NCBI GenBank assembly: GCA_024401695.1
Contig: JAKSKN010000017.1
Span: 1 to 47,040 of the forward strand
DNA length: 47,040 nt
Reading direction: 5' to 3'
Origin: Bacteroidales bacterium
GTDB taxonomy: Bacteria > Bacteroidota > Bacteroidia > Bacteroidales > UBA932
The position numbers and the translations under genes were made by a program. The notes beneath the pieces were generated by a model, which did no database searches, had not been told where the DNA came from, and saw nothing but the letters and a program-made list of their open reading frames with translations. Below, in pieces: positions 16,630 through 24,118 of the stretch; position 1 is the stretch's first letter, and the number at the start of each line of letters is the position of its first letter.

Positions 16630-17865
16630 ATGATAGACGACACCATAGAAGTAATCGCCCCTAGTGATTGGGTGATATCCGACGAGATCATCAAAGTCAT
16701 CGGCGTAGGCGGCGGCGGTTGCAACGCTGTAAACTATATGTTCCGCCAAGGCATCAAAGGATGCAGTTTCGTAGTCTGCAACACTGACTCACAGGCCCTC
16801 ACGGGCAGCCCGGTACCGGTCAAGATACAGCTCGGAGCCGGTCTCGGAGCCGGCACCGACCCTGTCAAGGGCCGCAATGCCGCTCTCGAAAGCCAGGACG
16901 AGATTGAAAAGGTAGTCATAGACAGCAACACCCGTATGCTCTTCATCACCGCCGGTATGGGCGGCGGTACGGGTACGGGTGCCGCTCCCGTCATCGCCAA
17001 GATGGCAAAGGAGAAGGGCATCCTCACGGTTGCGGTTGTGACCCTTCCTTTCCAGAACGAGGGCAACGAGGCGCTGACCCGCGCCATCGACGGCGTCCAC
17101 GAACTCGAGAAGAACGTTGACTCCCTGCTTCTCATCAACAACGAGAAGCTCCACGAATATTTCGGCAACCAGCTCATCCAGGATGCCTTCCCTCAGGCAG
17201 ATGAGGTTCTCTCCACCGCGGTGAGGGGCATCATCGAGATCATCAAGAAGCCGGGCTACATCAACGTCGACTTCAAGGACGTCGAGACTATGATGAAGAA
17301 CTCCGGAATGGCATTGATGGGTGCAGGCACAGGCTCCGGCGAGAACCGCATCGAAGATGCCGTAAAGGCCGCCTTCGAGTCACCTCTCCTCAACGACTTT
17401 GACCTCAAGACGGCCAAGAAGGTGCTCATCAACATCACCTGCGGTCACAACGAGCACGGCCTCACGATGGACGACCTCAACGAGATCAACAACAAGATCG
17501 ACGAATACACCGGCCGCGCCAACAACTTCAAACGCGGTCTCATCTGGGATGACGACCCTAACATCGGCGACACGGTCCGCATCACCTCAATCGTGACCGG
17601 CCTCAGATTCTCCGACATCCTCGGCCCGAACAAGGAGATAGGAAACTACATCAACATCACCAAGAGTTTCGTCTATGACCGGAAGGCCGCGGCAAGCGAG
17701 GGCATCTCGCTCGAAGACGGCGGCATACGCAAGATAGGATTCAACTCCAAGGACAACGTCCGCACATTCAACTTCGACCTCGACAAGAAGCCTCTGCTCC
17801 TTGTCAACAAGGGCGACAACCGCGCGGACATCGAGAACACACCTGCAATCAGAAGACAGCATTAA
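16630..17865 (+). CDS. ftsZ: Cell division GTPase FtsZ
   Basis: 411 residues. The GTPase core has VIGVGGGGCNAVNYM near 23, the tubulin signature GGGTGTGAAPVIA near 110, NEALTRAIDGV near 143, and the T7 loop NVDFKDVETMMKNSGMALMG near 213. After the core there is only a short linker, and the C-terminus ENTPAIRRQH is a plausible counterpart of the conserved tail peptide (DIPAFLRKQ in E. coli) that binds FtsA. FtsZ forms the Z ring. The gltX ATG starts one base after its stop, so the transcript evidently continues. Confidence 0.97.
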   Translation: MIDDTIEVIAPSDWVISDEIIKVIGVGGGGCNAVNYMFRQGIKGCSFVVCNTDSQALTGSPVPVKIQLGAGLGAGTDPVKGRNAALESQDEIEKVVIDSNTRMLFITAGMGGGTGTGAAPVIAKMAKEKGILTVAVVTLPFQNEGNEALTRAIDGVHELEKNVDSLLLINNEKLHEYFGNQLIQDAFPQADEVLSTAVRGIIEIIKKPGYINVDFKDVETMMKNSGMALMGAGTGSGENRIEDAVKAAFESPLLNDFDLKTAKKVLINITCGHNEHGLTMDDLNEINNKIDEYTGRANNFKRGLIWDDDPNIGDTVRITSIVTGLRFSDILGPNKEIGNYINITKSFVYDRKAAASEGISLEDGGIRKIGFNSKDNVRTFNFDLDKKPLLLVNKGDNRADIENTPAIRRQH

Positions 17866-17866
17866 A

Positions 17867-19393
17867 ATGAGACGCACAAGAGTAAGATTCGCACCATCCC
17901 CTACCGGACCGCTCCATATGGGCGGTGTCCGCACTGCACTATACAATTATCTTTTCGCAAAGAAGAACGGAGGCGACTTCATCCTCCGTATCGAGGATAC
18001 CGACTCGCACCGGTTCGTGCCGGGCGCCGAAGAATATATCATCGAAGCACTCCGCTGGTGCGGCATCGTGCCCGACGAGGGCGTCGATGAAAACGGGAAA
18101 GTAGTGGAAGTCGCTTCAGAGAAGCACCCTCACGCTCCGTACCGTCAGAGCCAGAGGCGCGGGATCTACCGCCAGTACGCCGACCAGCTGGTCGAAGGCG
18201 GATTTGCATACTATGCCTTCGACACATCGGAAGAACTTGAGAAGGCTCGCGCCGAAGCCGAAGCCAAGGGAGAGACATTCATCTACAACTACACCACCCG
18301 CAAGACGCTCCGCAATTCGCTCACCCTGCCGGCCGAAGAGGTTGCCAGGCTTCTTGAGGAGCGCACCGACTGGACCGTACGCTTCAAGATGCCGGAAGAC
18401 ACCGTCGTCAAGATGGACGACCTCATCCGCGGCCACATTGAAGTGAACACATCCACCCTTGATGACAAGGTACTCTGGAAACGCGCCGACGAGCTGCCGA
18501 CATACCATCTGGCAAACATCGTGGACGACCATCTTATGGAGATCACCGAGGTCATCCGCGGCGAAGAGTGGCTGCCGTCGCTGCCTCTGCACTACCTCCT
18601 CTACCAGTCTTTCGGATGGACCGGCACTATGCCGCGCTTCGCTCACCTTCCGCTTCTCCTGAAACCTGTCGGCAACGGCAAGCTCAGCAAGCGTGACGGC
18701 GACAAGATGGGATTCCCTGTATTCCCTCTCAACTGGAAGAATTCCGAAGGAGAGACATATCACGGCTACCGTGAGGACGGCTATTTCCCGGAGGCTTTCG
18801 TCAACCTTCTCGCAATGCTCGGCTGGAACCCGGGCACCGAGCAGGAACTCTTCAGCCTCGACGAGCTTGTGGAAGCCTTCTCAATCGACAAGGTCAGCAA
18901 GAGCGGTGCAAAGTTCAACCCCGACAAGGCGAAATGGTACAACAAGGAGTACCTCCGTATGAAGGACGACACCGACCTTGCGATGGCATTCATTCCTGTC
19001 CTCGCTGAGAATGGCATCAACGAAGCTTCATTCGAAATGGTCAGGGACGTTGTTGCTCTTATCAAAGAAAGGGCTACCTTTGTAAATGATTTCTGGGGCA
19101 TCTGCTGGTATCTCTTCACGGCTCCGAAGGAATTTGCAGAGAAAGATGCTGCAAAGTTCTGGAAGGAAGAAAACGTCGCAATGGCTGAAGAAGCCTTAAC
19201 CGCCACCGCTTCCGCCGAGGAGATGGAAGAGTACATCCGCACGAAGGAATGGCCTATGGGCAAGGTGATGAACTGCATCAGGCTTTCTCTCACAGGCGCT
19301 TCAAGCGGACTCGGAATCGCTGACATTATGAAATTCATCGGCCACGACGAAGCCGTGCGCCGTTTCAAATACGCAAAGGAGACTATAAAATGA
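17867..19393 (+). CDS. gltX: Glutamyl-tRNA synthetase
   Basis: 508 residues, a class I synthetase. RFAPSPTGPLHMGGVRTALYNYL gives the HIGH-type site at residue 9 onwards and KLSKRDG near 270 the KMSKS-type site. The ATG at 17867 is preferred: an in-frame ATG at 17801 would add 22 residues unlike any GltX and lie inside ftsZ. The enzyme charges tRNA-Glu in the cytosol. It starts one base after ftsZ and overlaps rpiB by four bases (ATGA). Confidence 0.96.
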   Translation: MRRTRVRFAPSPTGPLHMGGVRTALYNYLFAKKNGGDFILRIEDTDSHRFVPGAEEYIIEALRWCGIVPDEGVDENGKVVEVASEKHPHAPYRQSQRRGIYRQYADQLVEGGFAYYAFDTSEELEKARAEAEAKGETFIYNYTTRKTLRNSLTLPAEEVARLLEERTDWTVRFKMPEDTVVKMDDLIRGHIEVNTSTLDDKVLWKRADELPTYHLANIVDDHLMEITEVIRGEEWLPSLPLHYLLYQSFGWTGTMPRFAHLPLLLKPVGNGKLSKRDGDKMGFPVFPLNWKNSEGETYHGYREDGYFPEAFVNLLAMLGWNPGTEQELFSLDELVEAFSIDKVSKSGAKFNPDKAKWYNKEYLRMKDDTDLAMAFIPVLAENGINEASFEMVRDVVALIKERATFVNDFWGICWYLFTAPKEFAEKDAAKFWKEENVAMAEEALTATASAEEMEEYIRTKEWPMGKVMNCIRLSLTGASSGLGIADIMKFIGHDEAVRRFKYAKETIK

Positions 19394-19821
19394 AAATTGG
19401 AATTTGCAGCGACCACGCCGGCGTTGAATACAAGTCAAAACTGATCAGCTATCTTCTGGGCAAGGGTTATGATGTCGTGAATTTCGGTACTGACAGCACC
19501 GACAGCTGCGACTATGCAGACTTCGCTCATCCTATGGCTTATGCCATCGAGGAAGGTGAGGTCGATTGCGGCATCGCAATCTGCGGCACAGGCAATGGAA
19601 TGGCTCTTGCGCTGAACCATCATCAGGGAATCCGCGCCGGACTTGCCTGGAACAAGGACATCGCCCATCTGGTGAAGGAGCACAACAATGCCAACGTTCT
19701 TGTGATGCCTGCAAGATTTGCCAGCTATCAGATGTGCAACCTTATGGTCCGCGAGTGGCTCTCAACGGAATTCGCAGGCGGACGTCATCAGAGACGCATT
19801 GATAAAATACCTGTCAAATAA
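19390..19821 (+). CDS. rpiB: Ribose-5-phosphate isomerase B
   Basis: 143 residues, the normal RpiB/LacAB length. KIGICSDHAGVEYKSKLISYL at the N-terminus holds the substrate-binding DHAG; ICGTGNGMALALNH near 63 holds the catalytic Cys65; IRAGLAWN and EHNNANVLVMPARF follow as in the family. It interconverts ribose 5-phosphate and ribulose 5-phosphate. The last 23 bases overlap truB if that gene starts at the TTG at 19799. Confidence 0.95.
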   Translation: MKIGICSDHAGVEYKSKLISYLLGKGYDVVNFGTDSTDSCDYADFAHPMAYAIEEGEVDCGIAICGTGNGMALALNHHQGIRAGLAWNKDIAHLVKEHNNANVLVMPARFASYQMCNLMVREWLSTEFAGGRHQRRIDKIPVK

Positions 19822-20749
19822 TATCGAAGACTATCCTGAAGGGATAGTGCTGCCCATTGACAAGCCTTACAGGTGGACGTCTGCCGATGTCATCCGCAAG
19901 GTGAAGTTTGCGGCAATACGTCATTTCGGGAAGAAGAACCTGAAGGTCGGCCACGCGGGGACGCTCGATCCCCTCGCGACCGGCATTCTTCTTGTGTGCC
20001 TCGGCCCTGCCACGAAACGGGCTGAAGAACTTCAGCGCTCCGCAAAGCAGTACGTGGCCGGAGTCACCTTCGGTGCCACGACACCGTCCTATGACCTTGA
20101 GAAGGATATCGACCGGGAGTTCCCCCTGGACGGAGTGTCCGAGCGGGCCGTTCGCGAGATACTGCCGGAATTCATCGGCGAGCAGGACCAGGTCGCCCCG
20201 CTGTTCAGCGCCAAGTCGGTCGACGGCGTACGTGCATACGAGACAGCGCGAAAGCTCTACAAGGCCGGACAACTCACTGAAGAGAACAATATCCTCCAAG
20301 CCAACCGAATCAATATTTACAATCTGGAATTATTGTCTTTCGATTCCCCCGCGGCAGGAGAATTCTTTGTCTCACTTGAAGGACCCGTGTCCACCCTCGG
20401 ACACGTTAGAGGGAGGGGCCCGCTGGATACAAGTTCCGAAGGGACGCAGGAGACAGTGGGAAGGATGGAGCGAAGCGGAAGGTCATCAAGTGAGAGCAAA
20501 GAATTTTCCAAAGCGGGGGAATCGAAGAAGAACAGGATCAATGTCGCGGACATATCGGGATACAATTTACCGACGGCTATGATTCAGGTCGACTGTTCCA
20601 AGGGAACATATATCAGAGCCCTCGCCCGCGACCTGGGCGAAGCGCTCGGCAGCGGAGCCTTCCTGAGCTCGCTGCGCCGCACAAAAAATGGAGGCTTCGA
20701 CATCGCCGAAGCCCTCACTCTGGATCAAGTCATCGCCCTGCTGGACTAG
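19799..20749 (+). CDS. truB: tRNA pseudouridine-55 synthase TruB with in-frame insertion
   Basis: 316 residues from the TTG at 19799; an in-frame ATG at 19718 would add 27 unrelated residues inside rpiB, and no ATG lies closer. Motifs: LPIDKPYRWTSADVI, VGHAGTLDPLATGILLVCLG with catalytic Asp57, the YVAGVTFGATTPSYDLEKD strand and VDCSKGTYIRALARDLG near 258. TruB makes pseudouridine 55 in the T loop of tRNAs. Residues about 180-244 are an insertion rich in Ser, Gly, Arg and Glu, encoded by a 190-bp palindrome (20338-20528); without it the protein would be about 250 residues. The elements RINIYNLELL and RINVADISGY on its two sides both resemble the family strand before CSKGTYIR. The stop overlaps that of uxaC. 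Confidence 0.92.
   Translation: MIKYLSNNIEDYPEGIVLPIDKPYRWTSADVIRKVKFAAIRHFGKKNLKVGHAGTLDPLATGILLVCLGPATKRAEELQRSAKQYVAGVTFGATTPSYDLEKDIDREFPLDGVSERAVREILPEFIGEQDQVAPLFSAKSVDGVRAYETARKLYKAGQLTEENNILQANRINIYNLELLSFDSPAAGEFFVSLEGPVSTLGHVRGRGPLDTSSEGTQETVGRMERSGRSSSESKEFSKAGESKKNRINVADISGYNLPTAMIQVDCSKGTYIRALARDLGEALGSGAFLSSLRRTKNGGFDIAEALTLDQVIALLD
20338..20528. repeat. Palindromic (foldback) element inserted in frame in truB
   Basis: Arms 20338-20385 and 20481-20528 are inverted copies. About 40 of 48 positions match: TTCGATTCCCCCGC, then GGA-AATTCTTTG, then TCTCACTTGA, then GACC, with three short mismatched or gapped spots. The 95-nt centre begins with a second hairpin, CGTGTCC (20386-20392) with GGACACG (20399-20405). 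The whole unit is read through in frame with no stop. Its codons do not match any TruB domain. Whether it is mobile or dispersed cannot be told from one copy. Confidence 0.85.
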
Positions 20750-22161
20750 AAATTGAAGAAATTCCTGGCGTTGTTGTAAGACACGTCCTCCACCATCTGA
20801 CCGATAAAGTCAAGTTCCGATGACGGCAGTCTGCCGCTTTCAACATCGGCTCCAATCATATCGCACATAATGCGGCGGAAATACTCGTGACGAGGATACG
20901 AGATGAAGCTGCGGGAATCTGTGAGCATACCTACAAACCGGCTGAAGAGGCCAAGGTTCGAGACGGTCGTCATCTGCCTGCGCATTCCGTCCTCCTGATC
21001 GAGGAACCACCAGCCGGCACCAAGCTGCATCTTTCCGGGGCAGCTGCCGTCGTTGAACGTGGCGGCCATTGAAGCCATAACCTCGAAATCCTTCGGATTG
21101 AGACAATAAAGTATGGTCTTTGCAAGCCCTCCGGCCAATGTAAGCCTGTCAAAGAACTTGTGTCCGTCCACAGAAATCTGGTGGTCAAGTATTGAATCGA
21201 AACCGGCATCCGGCCCGAAATCCCTGAACATCTTCGTATTGTTGTTGCGGCTCGGACCCACGTGATACTGCTGCGTCCACCCCGCCTCGGCATCCATAAC
21301 AGCCTGGTCGTAGAGGAATGCGCTGCGGAACTTCTCGACCTCGCGAGGGCCCGGTTCGAATCCGAGGAGGACTTTCTTGAAGATGGCCTCAATCTCAAGG
21401 GCCGTATAGTCCTCGGCGTAGAACTTGTCCATACCGTGGTCGGACAGGCGGCAGCCCATCGAGGCGAAGAAATCGTGACGGACCTGAAGCGCGTCCATAA
21501 GGTCGGAGTAGGACCTTATCTCGATTCCCGAGGCCTCCCCGAGAGCGGCAAGATATGCCTTGTAGGCCTTTGGATTCTCTATCGCCATTGCCTTGTCCGG
21601 GCGCCAGGTCGGAAGAACCTTCGTTCCGAAAGGATTGTCAAGTATCATCTTGTGCCAACGGAGGTCATCGACCGGATCGTCGGTAGTGCACAATGCATCG
21701 ACATTGAATCTGCGGATGAGCGCCTGGCCGCGGAATTCGGGCAGCGCGAGCTTGGCATTGCATTCGTCGAATATCTCGCGTGCCGTCTCCGGCTTGAGGA
21801 TCTTGTCTATGCCGAACACACGGCTGAGTTCGAGATGGGTCCAGTGATAAAGCGGATTGCGCATTGCGTGCTGGATGGTATCCGCCCATTTCTCGAATTT
21901 CTCCCAGGAAGAGGTTTCGCTGCCGGTGATGTAATCTTCCGTGACACCGTTCGCCCTCATCGCGCGCCATTTGTAATGGTCGCCCGCCTTGCCGTCCACC
22001 AGCCAGAGCTGCGTGATGTCGCGGAACTGGATGTTTTCTGCTATCTGCTGCGGAGAGAGATGGCAATGATAATCGATGATCGGCATTTTGGCCGCGTGCC
22101 CGTGATACAGCTTCTCAGCCGTACCGTTGGTGAGCATAAAATCCTTGCTGATGAATGACAT
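20746..22161 (-). CDS. uxaC: Uronate isomerase UxaC
   Basis: 471 residues, full length. It has IIDYHCHLSPQQIAENI near 28 (metal-binding HxH of the amidohydrolase-like fold), LCTTDDPVDDLRWH, TWRPDKAM, DHGMDKFYAEDYTALEIEAIFKKVL, GWTQQYHVGPSRNNN and SYPRHEYFRRIMCDMIG near the end, all typical of UxaC. It converts glucuronate to fructuronate and galacturonate to tagaturonate in the cytosol. It lies 12 bases downstream of the DUF4252 gene with no visible promoter or terminator between, so it may be the last gene of that sigma-factor operon. Its TAG shares the palindrome CTAG (20746-20749) with the TAG of truB. Confidence 0.95.
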   Translation of the reverse strand: MSFISKDFMLTNGTAEKLYHGHAAKMPIIDYHCHLSPQQIAENIQFRDITQLWLVDGKAGDHYKWRAMRANGVTEDYITGSETSSWEKFEKWADTIQHAMRNPLYHWTHLELSRVFGIDKILKPETAREIFDECNAKLALPEFRGQALIRRFNVDALCTTDDPVDDLRWHKMILDNPFGTKVLPTWRPDKAMAIENPKAYKAYLAALGEASGIEIRSYSDLMDALQVRHDFFASMGCRLSDHGMDKFYAEDYTALEIEAIFKKVLLGFEPGPREVEKFRSAFLYDQAVMDAEAGWTQQYHVGPSRNNNTKMFRDFGPDAGFDSILDHQISVDGHKFFDRLTLAGGLAKTILYCLNPKDFEVMASMAATFNDGSCPGKMQLGAGWWFLDQEDGMRRQMTTVSNLGLFSRFVGMLTDSRSFISYPRHEYFRRIMCDMIGADVESGRLPSSELDFIGQMVEDVSYNNARNFFNF

Positions 22162-22173
22162 TATTTATTTGTT

Positions 22174-22665
22174 TTATAATTTTTTCATTGTCTCGCCGAC
22201 GGCCTTCTCGACTTCGGCGCGGTCCATCTTGCCGTCGAAGCAGATGAAGGTGTACTCGCCCGGTTCCTTGACGAGGAATACGAAGCTGTCAATGATCTTG
22301 TCGGTACCGGAGGTGTACATCCTGACGGTCTCTCCGTCATCCTTGGCTTCCATCAGCATCTCATATTTGCCCTTTGAAATCATCCGTTCCGCTTCGCTCT
22401 TGAGGGATGAATTTATGTCCTTGTTCTCGCTGTTTATGATGTACATACCCGTGAGGGAGCGCACGAAGGCGCCGAGGTTGAAGGACTCGCCGTCGGTTAC
22501 TTCGATGTCCGGGAGGCGGCCCATAAGGCGGAACATTGCCGGAGAGATATAGACGGCGCTGACGCCGGCCTCGTCTGAATATTTGTTGTAGATGCTCTTG
22601 CCGTCCTGGGCGAAAGCGCTTGCGGTCATAAGGATTGCCGCAGCTATGATGATGATCTTTTTCAT
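22174..22665 (-). CDS. DUF4252 protein, periplasmic
   Basis: 163 residues with a cleavable signal peptide (about 1-19, ending ASAFAQ) and a DUF4252-type body: a helix around ISPAMFRLMG, then strands EMLMEAKDDGETVRMYTSG and SFVFLVKEPGEYTFICFDGKMDRAEVEKAV. The motif EAKDDGxxVxxY is shared with the lipoprotein encoded at 23551-24078, so the two are paralogues at either end of the same sigma/anti-sigma operon. Biochemical role unknown; the family is mostly found in Bacteroidetes beside ECF sigma genes. It starts one base after the anti-sigma-like gene. Confidence 0.8.
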   Translation of the reverse strand: MKKIIIIAAAILMTASAFAQDGKSIYNKYSDEAGVSAVYISPAMFRLMGRLPDIEVTDGESFNLGAFVRSLTGMYIINSENKDINSSLKSEAERMISKGKYEMLMEAKDDGETVRMYTSGTDKIIDSFVFLVKEPGEYTFICFDGKMDRAEVEKAVGETMKKL

Positions 22666-22666
22666 T

Positions 22667-23071
22667 CTAATAAGTCCTGTTGATTGTGTTTGACATTATT
22701 TCCAAAGGCTCCTGGGAGGCGGCTTCCGCCATCTGGATTCCCTTGTCCATCTTCTGGGCTATATAATTGAAAGTCTTTTCCAATTCCGCATAGGCGGCGG
22801 CAGGATCGTCAAAGGTGTCTTTAGGGGCAGTACGCTCAGGAGCGATGAAGACAATGGCGGCGCATACTGCCACTGCCGCGAAGGCGGACACGTATGGGAG
22901 CCAGGCGAAGCGGCGCTGCGCCTTCCGCTTCGCGTCTTCAGCCGCAGCAGCGGCCTCGATCGTGGCCTTTACGCTTGCCTGAAGCCCTTCAGGGACACGG
23001 ATGCTCCCGTCGGAGGCTATCCGTTCCAATTCTTCGAAACTGATGTTTTCGATGTCTTTCAGTTCTTTCAT
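22667..23071 (-). CDS. Membrane anti-sigma-like protein
   Basis: 134 residues: a cytoplasmic N-terminus of about 55 residues (EELERIASDGSIRVPEGLQASVKATIEAA), one membrane segment (about 57-77, LPYVSAFAAVAVCAAIVFIA) and a periplasmic helical tail. The layout is that of a single-pass anti-sigma factor, and the start overlaps the end of the sigma gene by four bases (ATGA). No zinc-binding HxxxCxxC motif is present, so it is not of the ZAS type. Likely it holds the sigma factor at 23068-23547 at the membrane; this is inference from topology and position. Confidence 0.7.
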   Translation of the reverse strand: MKELKDIENISFEELERIASDGSIRVPEGLQASVKATIEAAAAAEDAKRKAQRRFAWLPYVSAFAAVAVCAAIVFIAPERTAPKDTFDDPAAAYAELEKTFNYIAQKMDKGIQMAEAASQEPLEIMSNTINRTY

Positions 23072-23547
23072 AACTGTCGCTTTATTGCCTTTCTCGCATT
23101 GCTCAGGAGGACTCTGAGAGAAGTATAGCCCAATCCTGTCTTCTCCTGGATTTCCTCGTATGACAAGCCCTGCATTGTTTTCATTTCCAGAACAGTCCGC
23201 TGACTTTTCGGAAGTTTTTCCATAGCCTTCCTTATCCTGTCGAGCTGTTCTTTGTAAATCAGTGAGTCATCTGCACGTTCATCCGTACTGACATCATCCT
23301 TCAATTCGGCGTTGGGGCGCCGGGATGCCTTGCGTATGCGGTCGATGCAGAGATTCCTCATCAGAGTGATGCAGTACGCCCCGGGGTTGTGTACCGCATC
23401 CAGAGTGTCCCTTGAGTTCCACAGCTTGACATACAGGTCCTGCACGGCGTCCTCAGCATCAGAGCGCGACTCCAGAAGGTAGTACGCAACCCTGTAGAGG
23501 CTATCGCTCAGCGGAGTGTATATGTCAGAGAACTGGCGGGCGGTCAT
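23068..23547 (-). CDS. ECF RNA polymerase sigma factor
   Basis: 159 residues with sigma region 2 (YTPLSDSLYRVAYYLLESRSDAEDAVQDLYVKLWNSRD, then PGAYCITLMRNLCIDRIRK) and region 4 (AMEKLPKSQRTVLEMKTMQGLSYEEIQEKTGLGYTSLRVLLSNARKAIKRQL). No regions 1 or 3, as in ECF sigma factors. Two bases separate it from the upstream lipoprotein gene, and the downstream anti-sigma-like gene overlaps by four. It probably directs transcription of its own operon and perhaps other genes; the signal is unknown. Confidence 0.92.
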   Translation of the reverse strand: MTARQFSDIYTPLSDSLYRVAYYLLESRSDAEDAVQDLYVKLWNSRDTLDAVHNPGAYCITLMRNLCIDRIRKASRRPNAELKDDVSTDERADDSLIYKEQLDRIRKAMEKLPKSQRTVLEMKTMQGLSYEEIQEKTGLGYTSLRVLLSNARKAIKRQL

Positions 23548-23550
23548 CTG

Positions 23551-24078
23551 CTAGTAATTGGCTTCAATGAGCTTGCCCACTGCGTCAATGCTGACGGAGC
23601 CGAACATACAGATTACCGCATCTTCGGATGGGACATAGAAGATGAAATCCTTGATCGTGGAGGCATCTTCGGAAGGCACTCCATAAATGGAAACCTTGTC
23701 ACCGTCATCCTTCGCCTCCAGGAGAAGTTCGGATCCACGCAGGCAACCCTTAAGGCTGTTCCTGAACCTATCCTTGTCAGAATCAGATGCGTCTTCGAAT
23801 TCCATCACAACCAGCCTGTCAATGCCCTCGGCGATGTTGGAAACGAGCTTGATATCCTCATCCTCCTTTGCGGCCCTCTTCATGATTGATTTTGCAATCG
23901 AGGTTCCGAGGCTTCCTATCCTGATGACGTGAAAGCCGTCCGTATGCCTGAAATCATTGACAAGGGATGCGAGCTGCCCGCTGTCGGCAACCGTCTCCTT
24001 CTTTTCACTGTTAGCCCCGCTGGCGCAACTTGTAAAGGCCACGAGACACATAAATGCAAATAGAAAAAACTTTTTCAT
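23551..24078 (-). CDS. DUF4252 lipoprotein
   Basis: 175 residues. The signal sequence ends in a lipobox (AFTSC, Cys18). The body follows the DUF4252 pattern: HVIRIGSLGTSIAKSIMKRAAKED, IDRLVVMEFEDAS, LLLEAKDDGDKVSIYGVPSED and IKDFIFYVPSEDAVICMFGSVSIDAVGKLIE. It is the first gene of the module lipoprotein-sigma-anti-sigma-DUF4252. A periplasmic sensor or target for the pair is one possibility; no function is established from sequence. It begins 41 bases after the end of the MG2-plug gene, with no clear promoter seen. Confidence 0.8.
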   Translation of the reverse strand: MKKFFLFAFMCLVAFTSCASGANSEKKETVADSGQLASLVNDFRHTDGFHVIRIGSLGTSIAKSIMKRAAKEDEDIKLVSNIAEGIDRLVVMEFEDASDSDKDRFRNSLKGCLRGSELLLEAKDDGDKVSIYGVPSEDASTIKDFIFYVPSEDAVICMFGSVSIDAVGKLIEANY

Positions 24079-24118
24079 AATATTAAAACGTTATCTGCAT
24101 TAATGACGCAGGCACTGC

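Noticed and set aside
17801-17866. Upstream ATG for gltX
   Set aside because: It would add 22 residues inside ftsZ unlike GltX; the ATG at 17867 starts directly before the conserved RFAPSPTG motif.
20338-20528. truB as a broken gene
   Set aside because: The insertion has no stop and keeps the frame; all TruB motifs on both sides are intact.
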